Shown one piece after another: positions 10,020-21,613 of a DNA stretch of 64,000 nt (its first letter is position 1; each line of letters opens with the position of its first letter). Source of the stretch: Mangifera indica (taxonomy: Eukaryota; Streptophyta; Magnoliopsida; Sapindales; Anacardiaceae); contig NC_058145.1 in assembly GCF_011075055.1 (NCBI RefSeq), forward strand, positions 2,926,887 through 2,990,886, in the 5' to 3' direction. The notes below the pieces were generated by a model. That model ran no database searches. It saw nothing but the letters and a program-made list of their open reading frames with translations, and had not been told where the DNA came from. Position numbers and translations under genes: made by a program.

Positions 10020-12497
10020 CAATCGATCCCTTGGCATGTGGTGCCGTCTCATCGTCATTTGGTGTTACAAGATGTGAGGCCTATGTCAATTCATAATCTA
10101 CTTACATCTAATCAAATTATTGTTTGTGAGAAGGTGAAACATTTTTTCCAACTAACTCTGGATTTTTGTTGTTCTGAAAAGCTAATTATCGCATTGAGAA
10201 CTTTCATGTCAAGTGTAATGAGTTTTTCTATAAATGAAGAAATTATGAACCAGAATATCTTATTTTGATTGTCTTGTGTAATGTGTTTTTTTGGTTTAAG
10301 TTATGATTTATAAATGAACAATGTTATATATATACACACATATTTTAAGTATATAAAATAGGTACATAAATAATATATCATAATATGATTTAATGTTATT
10401 TTATTTTTAATTAAAATTATTTAATCACATGATTATATATTATCTATGTATTCATTTTATATACTCAAAGTGGATACATGTAACTTTATTGTTTAGAAAT
10501 TTATTATTAAAATAATGTTATATGTACACATTTTTATATATAATGTAGGTATACAAATGATGTGTCATCATATGATTAAGTACTATTTTAACTTTAATTT
10601 AAAATTATTCAGAGAACTGTGTATTTGTCCAATTTATATATTTTAAATTTGATTTCCAACTAACATAATTTTGAGAATTTTGGGTGAGAGCATCAAGTGT
10701 TTGAACTCGAAACTAGAGCTGATCAGATAGGTTTTGGGTTAGCACCTTTTTGGCTGAATCTAGCTTTGGTTCCTAAATCTTAGGAATCGGTTAATTTTAG
10801 TTGTCATTATACTTTTAGGGTTTTTAGACCCATTCACTGTAAATATGATATGTCTGATTATGGTTGAGTGACATGGGTGCTTAAAAAAATATATTTAAAT
10901 TTAGTTTTTATTTTTAAATTATCATGCATATATTAATGGTATATATATTTTATATAATGGTTGAAAGAATGACGTTTAAATTCCTAGATATGTACTTGAT
11001 AGTGTTTCTTGAGTGGGTTTATAGACTCTCATGTTAAACAATAATCTTGTTCGAAGATTTTTTGATCACTTGCTAGGTTTATAGACAAAACATGAGGTAA
11101 CTAGACTGATTTGTGATTACAGAAGAGAAATCTTGAATTCAAATATATGTATAATAAAATTATATATACTTAATTTTGAGTATATGATCAGACTAATCAT
11201 CATATGGATTAGTAAATTTGAATTACAGATAACAAACAATCACATGATATATATCATCATCAATACGTGCATAATACTGTAAAGTTTGATGATTACGGAG
11301 GTTGTATGGCTCTCATTTTGAACTCTATTATTCTAAGAACTTTGATAGATCTTCAAAATGAGATGATGTGTGTTTGCTCCTGTTATATTTGGCACAAGTC
11401 TAAGTAGATCTTAGTTTTTCTTTTGTGCTTTCCTTCTCCTCGAGAAGAGTGAGCTTAAATAGTTTTGAGTCTCCTTAAAGGATTTATTGTTTCTTTTGGG
11501 CTAATATATACCTTGGGTTATAAAAAATAAAAAATACAATGAAATAAAAAATAATGCATGCATGGTTTTGGTATAATTCATTCAGCTAATGATGATGATT
11601 GAATAAATTTTCAAACCCATTACATGATCATTTGGAAAACTTACACGTACAAATTCATATTTAGCAAATTTCCTGATATGGATTAATATTAATTATATTT
11701 TATGTTTAATAAAATTAGGTAATTTGATAGTCTAATGTCAATTTATAAATGAATTTAAATTATCAATAATGATAAATATGTAAACAATTTCGTATAAATT
11801 TTTAGGTTATTGAACCTGTAATTTGGTATTTTAATGTTATACGTAATTAAGTTTAACAATTCAATGAAACATTTACATAATCTCTCAAGTTGGTCATTCA
11901 TGTTTATCGAAAAATTTAATGAAAATCCATTCTTGGAATAGTGGGCATATTTCTCAAGAGTTAAGCTTAGATCATGTCAAAGCTTCCATGGTAGTAAGCA
12001 AGTATGAATTATTAGATGGTAAGAGAAGGGTCCTCACGATGTAAGCTTAATACAATGGTTCCAAATTTGAATGAAAATTTCAGGCACAGTTTCTTCAATT
12101 ATTGGATTGGTATAACAGCAGACAGCATTTTTGTAAAAGAGATAGGGAAAGGGTTGATCCATTCAGGCTGAATATATTTTCAGAAATTGAGTATCTGGGG
12201 AAGGAAGACATGCAAACAAATATTATCCGGGGAAGGTAGACAAAAATGACATTTTCTTTGAATTATTGGATTGGAACAACAGCCAGAGATAAGGACTTTG
12301 ATAGAAGCAATTATTTATGGGGAAAGATAATGTCCTAATTTGGATTACGGAATGGAAATTGAATCATACAAGAAAAGAAAATTTGGAGACGGTTAAGAGA
12401 TTTTAATTGAAACTAACAAGCTACAAGAGAATTATTAAAGGATAAAAGGGTTGTGGTCATTGCATAATTGCATTCACCTACCTTAAAAGGTGTTATT
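10020..12497. other. Intergenic DNA with decayed foldback MITEs
   Basis: No gene recognised. Family B copies lie at about 10317-10495 and 10506-10670, and a worn one at about 11152-11285. A weak tandem duplication lies at about 12095-12300 (TCAATTATTGGATTGG and GAATTATTGGATTGG, each followed by AACAGC). Otherwise nothing supported. Confidence 0.5.
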
Positions 12498-12955
12498 GTC
12501 AGGGGTGTTCAAAATTGTTCAGTAACTGAACCAAACTAATTTTTGAACCAAAATCTAAACCAAAAGAAGGTTCTTTGAAAAACTGGTTCGGATACCAATT
12601 TAAGAATATAGTAAAACTGGTTTTTTGGTTTTGTTCTCGTTTTATCTAATTTTCAAAACTAGTTAACAGAACCGAACCGATTTTTAAAAAGTTGAAAAAG
12701 AATTAATAAAATATTAAACATATTTTCAAAAAATTAGATAAAATAATAAAATAGGATAATTCTTTAAAATTTGATTCAAAACTGATTAACCGAAAATTTC
12801 ACTTGATTAATTGGTATTTTCGGTTTGGTTCAGTTCAAAATTGATTAATTTTTTAATCAGTTCGGTTTTGATTCATGATTTTTTTAAATCGTAATTTTGG
12901 TTCGATTTAAAAAATTAACAAACCGGTTCAGTTAACTAATTTTGAACACCCTTAG
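12498..12955. mobile_element. hAT-like foldback element
   Basis: Terminal inverted repeats AGGGGTGTTCAAAATTGTTC (left) and TTAGTT..AATTTTGAACACCCTT (right), with repeated GAACCGA/TCGGTT text inside. No transposase. The termini resemble those of plant hAT MITEs, but no clear 8-bp duplication was found. Confidence 0.5.
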
Positions 12956-13075
12956 TCATTATTAATCTTAATACATATATACAATAAAATTATCTCTACA
13001 TATTTTTAGGCATACTGATAAAGTATTTATAATTAAATTACCATGATTTGTGACCATTATTAAATAAATATATGA

Positions 13076-13240
13076 GTAATATTATATATATAAATAAATT
13101 AACTTAATGTTACATTATATGATATTAAATGATTTTAAATCATAAAAAATAAATAAATAATTATATCATTTAATTTTATATAATTACATTAATTTGTAAA
13201 AATATGTTCGTAAAATTTGTTTATATATAATATTATTCTA
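13076..13240. mobile_element. Family B foldback MITE
   Basis: GAGTAATATTATATATATAA at the left and TATATATAATATTATTC at the right are inverted, with a central TTTTAAATCATAAAAAATAAATAA. Confidence 0.5.
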
Positions 13241-13510
13241 ATACCACAGCTCATAACTGAGCCTTTGCCGGTCGCTCTTCATTAGGGTCTGGACCAATTA
13301 TCCTTGTAGAATTCAATATATCAATTCCACGAAAGGAACAATTTTGGCCGGAATTGAAAAATAAAGCTCACATCACCAGTTAAACCTAAGATAAGATAAA
13401 CCCTAGAATTCTGTAGCTATCCCTCAACTTTGTCGACCACCTACCTCGGTCCCAGGAGCAAGCCAGTGGTGCAACGACTGGGCTAGTTTTGGATTCACAT
13501 TCGGATAGCT

Positions 13511-13657
13511 AATAAAATTATATATATAATTTTATACACAAATAATTATATATCATTATATAATTGAATATTACTTTATTTATAATTTAAAATTATTTAA
13601 TTCTATAATAATTTATATATAAAATTATATATATCATTTATATATATAATACTATTC
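13511..13657. mobile_element. Family B foldback MITE with readable target duplication
   Basis: Inverted ends AATAAAATTATATATATAAT and ATATATATAATACTATT. The flanks TTCGGATAG and TTCGAATAG form a 9-bp duplication with one change, which supports a Mutator-like origin for family B. Confidence 0.6.
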
Positions 13658-14089
13658 TTCGAATAGCCCATGAGCCTAGCATATTAACAAGTGGCCTCTT
13701 GGCTGGAAATGTTTTAAATCTATCCACAAAAAAAGTATATATTTTTTTTTAATAATTGGGAGCTCATCCGTATCTATTAGATAGATAAACCTAAAGTACA
13801 GTGACAAGTGACAGATATCCAAATCTAAATCTTTACCTTAGAAGTCTACCAATTTTGCTAACCTTTAGAATCATTCACAAAAATATTTGCTGACATTAGG
13901 GATGATCTCATCCCCAATTCCTTGGCGAAAATACCACAGTTTGGCCTGGCTAGCCGTCCACTTCCCTTGGTCGGATTAGTGATAAGTTCATGATAGAATG
14001 TGTAATTTTGGTGAAGATAATCAAAATTATAGGTTTTTCCCAGTTCAAAACCTATCACCAGCCTTGCCATTTATTACAAGGGATGTTAA

Positions 14090-14475
14090 CAAAATAACCA
14101 ATTCTAAAAATAACCTTAGTTGTCTATATCATATAATACAATATGATACAAAAAGAAAACGATATATATTATGAGATATATTAAATTAATACAATATAGT
14201 GAACTTATTATATGATATGATATAATACATTTTACCAATACAGATCAATTCATTTTTTATAGAAAAAATGATGATATAGTAGAAATATACATGAGAAATT
14301 CTAAATTTTCAATGGTATTTATGATATTTTTTAAAATGACGATAAATTAATTATAATTTATTATTATTATTATTATTTTTAAGTTGTATTATACGATACC
14401 ATACCATACTCGATACACAATACCAAAAATTCGATTTTTGGTATTCTATATGATACGTAATTCGACTCATGAAAA
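14090..14475. mobile_element. Family F AT-rich repeat (ATACGATA-rich), uninterrupted copy
   Basis: Rich in GATATGATA and ATACGATAC words. It shares a long stretch with 51483-52110 (TTAAATTAATACAATATAGTG, then ATACATTTTACCAATACAGA and ATTCTAAATTTTCAATGG) and, inverted, with 47610-47910. At 51.6 kb the relative is split by an hAT-like insertion that is absent here. Confidence 0.5.
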
Positions 14476-14479
14476 TAAT

Positions 14480-15425
14480 AATTTTGAAGTGTCTAAAAAA
14501 TTATATATAACCGAATAATTTATTTAAATACAATTTTTTTTTTCACATCTCTAACCTACAAACAAAATCTTATCTTTAACCTCAACCCAATCTATATGTA
14601 ACCTGGCCTCTTTTGTAATATTTTGAATTCTTAAAATACTAAATCAAGTAAAAAAGATTATTACATTCAATTAGTAAGATCAATTTTAGCATGAAATAAG
14701 ATGATATATAACTATTTCTATGACAGATCTAGTTATTAAAGTTATGATTTTAGATTTAGAGGTGAAATTTGATGAATTTTATCGTTGTTTTGACGATTTA
14801 GTTAAGAATATGTAATTAGGATTAAAAACAGTAGACATGTATTTGCACGAGATTAAATCGATTTTAGGCGAATTGGGCAACATAGGTGAATTGTCAATTG
14901 GGTTTCAATAATTTGTACATGTTACACAATTAGCATATTTAGGGGTCAAGTTTATGAATTTTATGCCAAGGGGTTTCATGATTTTCTAGTTAGCATAATT
15001 TACACATGATTGATGTATAATCTTGGGTATGAAACTAAGTTGGCATATATGAGGGTAAGTGTCAGTATTTTACGCTAAGAGGGGGTGAAAACAATTTTGT
15101 AATTTCACCCGAACAATGAATCTTAAATTAATAAAATCGTAACGAGAAGACCAACATGTAACTTGTTCGTGAGAAGACATGAATTGTTGACTCACCATTC
15201 CAATAAACTTTAAGATGTCAGTATGTTATAATATGATAATTTAATTTTCTAATAATGTATCAAAATAAATTGGGTTTTAGATAAGAATTTGTAGTTCATA
15301 TGTTCGTAAGGTGAAAAAGTGTTATAAAGCCAATCGATGTGTAGGAAAATATAAATCACTCTCGGTGATATAAAAGAAGGTCAGAGTTAGATACATTGGT
15401 TTTCTAAATGAATTACAGAACAGAA
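14480..15425. other. Intergenic, nothing recognised
   Basis: AT-rich sequence downstream of the endoglucanase gene (which is on the minus strand). I see no coding region, element terminus or RNA gene. Confidence 0.5.
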
Positions 15426-15617
15426 CAGCCCAGCTCTAGGTTATATGGCGCACTGCTTGCACTGGGCAGCCTCATTAAGGCCATTTAGCAGAACCAGCAG
15501 AATTACACTAGGCAGCCCAGCTCTAGGTTAAATGGCGCACCTCTTGCACTGGGCAGCCTCATTAAGGCCACTTGGAAGAACCAGCAAGTTACACTGGGCA
15601 GCCCAGCTAAAGGTTAT
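15426..15617 (+). repeat. Tandem repeat, 2.2 copies of an 86-87-bp unit
   Basis: Units start at 15426, 15513 and 15599 with CAGCCCAGCTCTAGG or CAGCCCAGCTAAAGG and contain GGCGCAC, CACTGGGCAGCCTCATTAAG and GAACCAGCA. The repeat is GC-richer than its surroundings and lies 155-350 bp past the stop codon of the endoglucanase, so it may fall in the 3' UTR or just beyond. Confidence 0.8.
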
Positions 15618-15772
15618 ATCATAATCAAATTTGGCACGCAGAGGAGAACATCATATAAGAGTACAAATGGAGAATGAGAATAACTAACAAATTTATTTAT
15701 CCATACGATCTATATAAACTTAGAACTAAGCTTTACATTACCAATGGAGCTAAATCTGCTAAAGCTTCTGTA

Positions 15773-18700
15773 CTAACTAGATGAATGTGATTTGAAGAAA
15801 GCCAAAACGCCCACAAAAGGTGCATTAATGTATGTGGTGGGCTCTGATTGAGGAAAATTTACTCGATCATCAGGATATGTATCATTCTTAAAAGGTCCTC
15901 CAACAACAGCCCCAGTTAGCTCGTTGGCATTAGGATTGTTGCTGTCAGAGTATGCTTTTCCACCATTACAGTCAATGAAATCTGGATGTTTATCAATGGA
16001 AGGTAAAGTTGAAGCCCGATGATGGATTCTCTGAGGGAAATTACCCGAATATCCAACCATGTATGACAGCCCCAGTGGGTTGCTTCCAAGTATATAATCC
16101 ACCTGCAAAATTAATCAATGTTTAAAAGTTTACTCTGATTAAACAAAGACAAAGACATTTACATAAATGGAGACTAGGGATGAGTGAGTTTGGATATCCT
16201 GCGAAAATTTAAGGAACCAAAATTGGAATTAGAACCAGAATCGGCTGGTTCCTAACCTGTACTATATCAAATGATGTAAAACAATTCGAAAAATGACTAA
16301 TATGTTTTCGGTTCCGAGTAGCATGCTGGGTTGAAAAAAGAATAAACATCATGCTACAAATGACACCAATCCCAACTGGCTGTGAGCATCTCTTGAGTCT
16401 CATCTAAAGCTGTTGGGTAGAAGCAATCTACAACATTCTGGTCAGCTGAAAATACCATTAAGTAGGTATTTTTTAGCAAATTCAGGTGGAATTGTAGTTG
16501 AATCATCAATGACCCACAAGCCATTTATTGTGGCAAATCCATGCAATTGTGCTTATTTTACATTAGGAATCAAGGTAAGCCGGTTCTAGGTATGATTCGG
16601 AACTGAAAATCGGATACCCGCAGTTGCGGTTCCTTCTGGTTTGTTTTTTTTTTGGTTATGCCAATCCTAATGGAGATTTATACCTGGCTTTTTGCCAGTT
16701 GTATGAACCTATTCTTGTCAGCTTTAAGGCTACAAGTGCAAGAAACCTCTCTTTTTGATTCTTCTAAATAGCGACTGTAAACAAGAACCAGAAAGGATAA
16801 CGCTGTGGCATGCTGTAAATTGCTTCCTCCATCTTTAAACATAAGTCCACCTGTGTTGATGAAAAACAGGAATGAATTTAGAACTCCAGTCAATTTATAA
16901 CTATTGAAAACTCCTAGAATTGTCGTTATAACAATTACCTGGTGAATACTCGACTGACCTTGCAGGTGATTCAGGCAACAGGGAACAAGCAAACTTATCA
17001 GCATTTTCAATGAAGAGATCAGCATTAGAGGTCTTAAGCTGCCAAATAAACAAGAGGAAAAACAACTCTAATTTAAGCAAAAGTAAATATATAGAGCAAT
17101 AGCACAAGTACCCACTTTGAGTGCACACTCATCATCGTCATATATAGACATCAAATCAAATAATGGCATACATTGTATAAAGCAATACTATATAAAGAAA
17201 TTTCCAAAGCTCGGATACTCACCCTGGTAACAAGCACATTGATGCCAGCATTTTTGTTGTCCCAGCCAAATTCATTGTAGTTTCCTAGATTGTGTGCGTT
17301 CTTCACAACATAGTCCCAGTAAAAAGATTTCAAAGTTGCCCTATACAACCATGCTGCTCCCCAGAGCAATTCATCCTACAAGAAAATTTCTAATTAGTTG
17401 TGCAATAATGCAGATTTTTGTACAGGATTTAAACTTGTTTAACCACCTGGTAGCCACTGAAGTCACAATAAAACGGGCAGACCCAGGGCTGAAGAGTGTC
17501 ATTGTAAAATCCACGGTACTGATCTGCGAAATCAAAAACCTATGTATCCCAAGCAAAGGAAAATAATTACTATAATACTCTTACTGAGAGAACTTGTTTA
17601 CAAATGTTGAATGAATTTATTTCATTCTACCCTTCTTGCCCTTCTGATGAGGTCCACAGAATAACTAAAATCAGTGTATCGAAAGGCTATGGAAGAGGCA
17701 GCAAGTGCAGCTGCAATCTCAGCAGCAACTTCTGAGCCTGGGAACTGTTTGCTAATGGCGTAAGGGGTTCTAGCTGTGTCCATATCTTCAGGCCTCTCCC
17801 AGCAGTTGTGGTCATTATAAGGCTCACCAACTTGAACGTATATAAAGTCGGGAAAACTGGTTGCTTTCATTAAATAATCAGTTCCCCACCGCACAGCATC
17901 TAATGCATGTTGCAGGTCCGAGCCCATGGAGTCGCCGAACTCTATTACACTCCATGCCAGCATCGTTATTGAGAAGGACATTGGAAAGTTGAATTTTACA
18001 TTGTCACCAGCATCATAATAGCCACCCGTTAAATCAACCTAAGAAGAAATAATTGTGAAGTTCAATGTTTTTTCTGTTAAATAAATGTATATGTAAAAAA
18101 AAAAAAAAAAAAAAAGCAAAGGGAACTCAAAAGAGAAGACCGTCTAAGCTCGTCCTACCCACCAGAGAGACAGCAAAAACTACAAGCTACAACCTGGACA
18201 AGCCTGAAAAAGCAAAATATTAACTTACAACATCTCCTCTTAAAGGTCTATCGTGGTTCCTCCCATGATAGAGTTCTAGAAGAAAGTCAATACAAAAAAT
18301 GCAAAGGGACCTCTAAAGAGAAGACCCGGGAACAATCTAAATTCGTCCTACTCATGGGGTGGACAACAAAAACTATAAGCTACAACCAAAAAAAACAAAA
18401 CAGAAACCTACAATATCTCATTCAATAAACTACAAACTACAACCTAGGCAAGCATGAAAAAACAAAACAAAAACCTACAATATCTCCTCTTAAAGACCTA
18501 TGACAGTTGTTATAATGAATAAGACAGTTTAAGAAGGAAGTCAATACAAGCCTAAACAAACCATATTATGAAGTTTAATGTTGATGCCAGTGAATTCCAA
18601 ATGAACTGGGAAAAAATGAACTTACACCAATTTCAGTGCCATCTTTAAGTCCAGAATCCTTCCTCCAAGTCATCCTTTGGTTAGAGGGCAGTTTCCCTGA

Positions 18701-18817
18701 CCTCTGTCCTTCGAAAAACAAAATGCTTTTCGTTAATGCATCTCCATAATCATGCGACCTCACAGTCACCACCATTGCCAACACCAACAAGAAAAAGCTT
18801 ACTAACTTCATTGTCAT
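15773..18817 (-). CDS. GH9 endo-1,4-beta-glucanase (class B, secreted), seven exons
   Basis: Predicted exons on the minus strand are 18817-18626, 18038-17631, 17539-17447, 17375-17223, 17038-16939, 16850-16684 and 16102-15773, giving 1443 nt and 480 residues, the usual size for a GH9B protein. All introns fit GT-AG and keep frame. Residues 1-21 are a signal peptide ending VTVRS, followed directly by the mature domain [21 protein letters not shown]. The [16 protein letters not shown] block holds the catalytic base aspartates, [20 protein letters not shown] is the GH9 active-site histidine signature, and [18 protein letters not shown] holds the acid glutamate. There is no C-terminal carbohydrate-binding module or membrane anchor, so it is a secreted class B enzyme acting on wall glucans. 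The central part ([23 protein letters not shown]) is more diverged. Intron 1 holds a long A run and an imperfect duplication. Intron 6 holds an hAT-like insertion. Confidence 0.9.
16175..16669. mobile_element. hAT-like MITE in intron 6 of the endoglucanase gene
   Basis: Ends TAGGGATGAG... and ...GCCAATCCTA are inverted (TAGGGATGAG against TAGGATTGGC) and followed inward by GGAACC/GGTTCC text. It is flanked by an 8-bp duplication ATGGAGAC (16167-16174) and ATGGAGAT (16670-16677). Eight-base duplications and TAGGG-type ends are typical of hAT elements. The insertion lies only 14 nt inside the intron from the exon 6 donor at 16683. Confidence 0.75.
18098..18550. repeat. A-rich tract and imperfect direct duplication in endoglucanase intron 1
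   Basis: A run of about 20 A near 18098-18117 is followed by two related blocks (about 18115-18300 and 18301-18550). They share CAAAGGGA, AGAGAAGACC, TCGTCCTAC, AACTACAAGCTACAACC, ATCTCCTCTTAAAG and GAAGTCAATACAA. The A run next to the blocks suggests the tail of an old retroelement, but I cannot name a family. Confidence 0.55.
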
Positions 18818-19108
18818 CTGTCTCTTTCTCTCTTCTCCACCTGCTGAATCTTCCCTTAATAAGTAAGCAATTTAGTAATGCGTGTACGCAGCAATATCAG
18901 TGAACAAAGTACGCATGATCACTTCTATCCAGTTTCAAACTTGAACGGGAGATGAGATCAAATTTCAACAGATTTTAGCCAAAGATTCTAAGATTTAAAG
19001 TGCCCAACTGCCCAATTAGTTAGTTAATTAATCAACTTTACGTAATAAGTGGATATTCGGAGGATTCAAGATATCTAATGGTACAAAAGTTTCAATTTTG
19101 AATGAATT
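18818..19108 (-). other. Upstream region of the endoglucanase gene
   Basis: Proximal 5' flank of the minus-strand gene. A pyrimidine-rich leader (CTTTCTCTCTTCTCC on the plus strand, hence purine-rich on the minus) precedes the ATG. A weak TATA-like TTATTAAGG lies near 18855-18865. No firm promoter call. Confidence 0.35.
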
Positions 19109-20690
19109 ACTTGTACCACCCAAGGTTTGGCCTTAAATTCTTTTTCACCCTGAGTTGGCATAAATAACATTTTCTCACCTAAAATTAAAGTTGGTTAATG
19201 AAACAACTATTTTAGGAAGTAGTATTATCATTTTATCTCTACTATTTCATTTTTCAAAATTATTATATAACTCTAAATTAATTAAATTTACCAACAACCT
19301 TTTAAATAGGCCAAAAGACTTATTCCCACCCAAGATTTGATCCATTCTCAAACTCTCACTTACTAAATTTCAAAAACTCAAATACTTACTCTTCTGTTAA
19401 AATTCTCTATTATGATTAAAGGTAAATCCGTCATTTAGCAAAAAAAATTTAAAAACTAAAATTTTACCTCATTTCTGCTCCCCTAACTCAATTTAAAAAA
19501 CTAATAATTTTTTCTCACCCAAAATTTGAAAAGTTATCTTTTTCCCTATAAAGTTTTTTTCTCTCCTCTGACAATTGTCTTTGTTCTAACCGATAATCGG
19601 CCTTCTCACCACCTTCTTCTCTCATGATCTTTGAGCACCAACAACCATTTTCGTCGAATAAATACAAATCGCCTTTGTCCAATAAAGAGACAAACAATTT
19701 GTCATCTTCATCTCTTCAGGTCGGATGAAGATGAAGTCACTTTAAGCTAAACAAAGATGATTCATACCAAAGGCCGATATCAGACTTGTTTGAGAGACGT
19801 CGATCATCTTCATCTAGCCTAAAGAGACGAAGACAACAAATCGTCTTCGTCTCTTCGTTAGACAAAAACAATTCGTCTTCATCAAACAAAAATGGTCGTC
19901 GACATTGAAAGATCAACAAAAGAAAAAGTTGGTGAGAAGGTCGATTGTTGATCAGAATGGAGACGATCGCTAAAGGAGGAGAAAGAAAAAACTCTAGGGG
20001 AAATTGTTTGTTTTTTAAATTAAGGGGAGAATGAGATAAAATTTTAGTTTTTTAAATTTTTTGTTAAATAACAGTTTTACCCTTAACTCCAGTAGAAAAT
20101 TTTAACAAAATAGTAAATGTTTGGGTTTTTAAAATTTAGTAGGTGAGAGTTTGGGAATAGACCAGTTTGGCCTTTTAAATATTTAATTCTATAAGAAGTC
20201 TCTTATCAGACTTTCCTTTTAGTTTAACTTGTGTCTTTGTCATATAATAGTTTATCAAAAGTGTAAATCATAATTTTTGAAAATATGGGAGTCTTTTTAA
20301 AAAATTTTAGGGGGTTAGTGCAAATTCAAAAAGGTTTGGGGTTCTTTTAAAATTTGTGAATATCAGTTTATCCTTAATAATTTCAATAGAATTAATAGAA
20401 TACAACAAATTATAAATTTAAATATCGTATTACAACTATTAGAATTATATAATAGTTTTAAAATATATATGATGGTTCGAAGAGATTTCATAAATTGATT
20501 TAATTGTTATATTTTGATTAAATTATTATATTTAAAATATTTCAATTTGATAAAAAACTATAGTTTTTTTAATTTTTAAAATTAATAGAAGGTTAAATTA
20601 TGAGTAAAAAAGTATTATTTATACTAATTAAAGGTAATCAACTGTTTTTTAAACCAAATCTTGGGTGGAAAAATGTTATCCACTCTTCAA
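19109..20690. mobile_element. Family G element, split by family A copy A5
   Basis: Left end ACCACCCAAGGTTTGGCC then CTTTTTCACCC; right end AAACCAAATCTTGGGTGG. The two are inverted. The right half (20180-20690) matches most of the insert in intron 2 of the pectin methylesterase gene (TTTTTAAAAAATTTTAGGG, then AATACAACAAATTATA and AACCAAATCTTGGGTGG blocks). The terminal CCACCCAAGGTTTG is shared with family A, so the two families may be related. Confidence 0.55.
19309..20172. mobile_element. Family A element, copy A5, nested in family G
   Basis: Left GGCCAAAAGACTTATTCCCA, right terminus ..TTTGGGAATAGACCAGTTTGGCC region, flanked by a perfect 9-bp duplication TTTTAAATA (19300-19308 and 20173-20181). 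The core has a perfect 12-bp hairpin, AGAGACGAAGAC (19823-19834) with GTCTTCGTCTCT (19843-19854), within a cluster of CGTCTTC/GAAGACG words. Confidence 0.85.
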
Positions 20691-20938
20691 TCAATAATCT
20701 GGATAAGGCATTGACCCAAAAAAAAAATGTGGATAAGGTGTCTATAATATATTAGAAACTTCTATTAGTCAAAATCCAAGATTAAAAAATATATATAAAA
20801 GTTAATTAAGATCCTAATCTTCATGATTTCCAATTTATTTTTAGCCTCTTAAAATCATGAAATTGTATGGTTGACTAATATTAACCTATTCCAACTTTAA
20901 CTCTACAGGCTACCGTTTTTTTTTTTTGTTTTTCGAAA

Positions 20939-21613
20939 GGCCAAAAGGACTTCTTCCCACACAAAGTGTCTCCTAATCTCAAGTTTCTGTCCTTTAAATC
21001 TAAAAATCTTAAACATTCACCTATGAGAGGTTAAGTCTGTTAGTTTCAAGAGTAAAATCATTATTTCATCTGTAATATTAAAAATAAATTAAAATTTAAT
21101 CTCTTCTCTCCCAAACCCAAAAAATTAAAAGTTTATTCGTTACATAAAGTTTTAAAAAAAGACATTCCTCCCCTTTGGAACGCTAGTTGAAGCAAATTTG
21201 GTTTGGAAAGATGCTTTCAACGAAGCTCTTCGTTCGGGAAGACGATTGTCTTCCCAGACGTCTTCTTCTTAGAAGATGAAGAGTTTCATCGTGTCGATCG
21301 ACATTCTAGAAGAGGAGAGAAAGACCGTCGAACTATAGTGATATGTCAGGAAATCTTTGTCACTAGCAATAGTGTTAGATTTGATATCAGAGATTAAAAA
21401 CTAAACCCTAGTAAAAAATATCATTTTTTAAAACTTAACCTATAAAAGAAATGATTAGTTTTTAGAGTTTATGAGGGGAAAAGAGATAAATTTTTAAGGA
21501 ATTAGAATTTTATTAATTTTAATCGTTTATAGATGGTTAAATAAGATTTTTAAAATTAAATGATAAAAACTTGAAAATAGAGGATATTTTGGATGGGAAA
21601 CAGTCCTTTGGCC
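20939..21613. mobile_element. Family A element, copy A6
   Basis: Ends GGCCAAAAGGACTTCTTCCC and GGGAAACAGTCCTTTGGCC. The 9-bp duplication is TTTTCGAAA (20930-20938) and TTTTCAAAA (21614-21622), one change. The core holds GGGAAGAC-GATT-GTCTTCCC (21236-21255), a perfect 8-bp-stem hairpin. Confidence 0.85.

Noticed and set aside
12095..12300. Possible minisatellite with TTATTGGATTGG units
   Set aside because: Only two diverged copies with different spacing; mentioned in the intergenic entry but too weak alone.
13858..14070. Open frame of 70 codons on the minus strand
   Set aside because: No family resemblance, no promoter or splice support; probably chance or a very old fragment.
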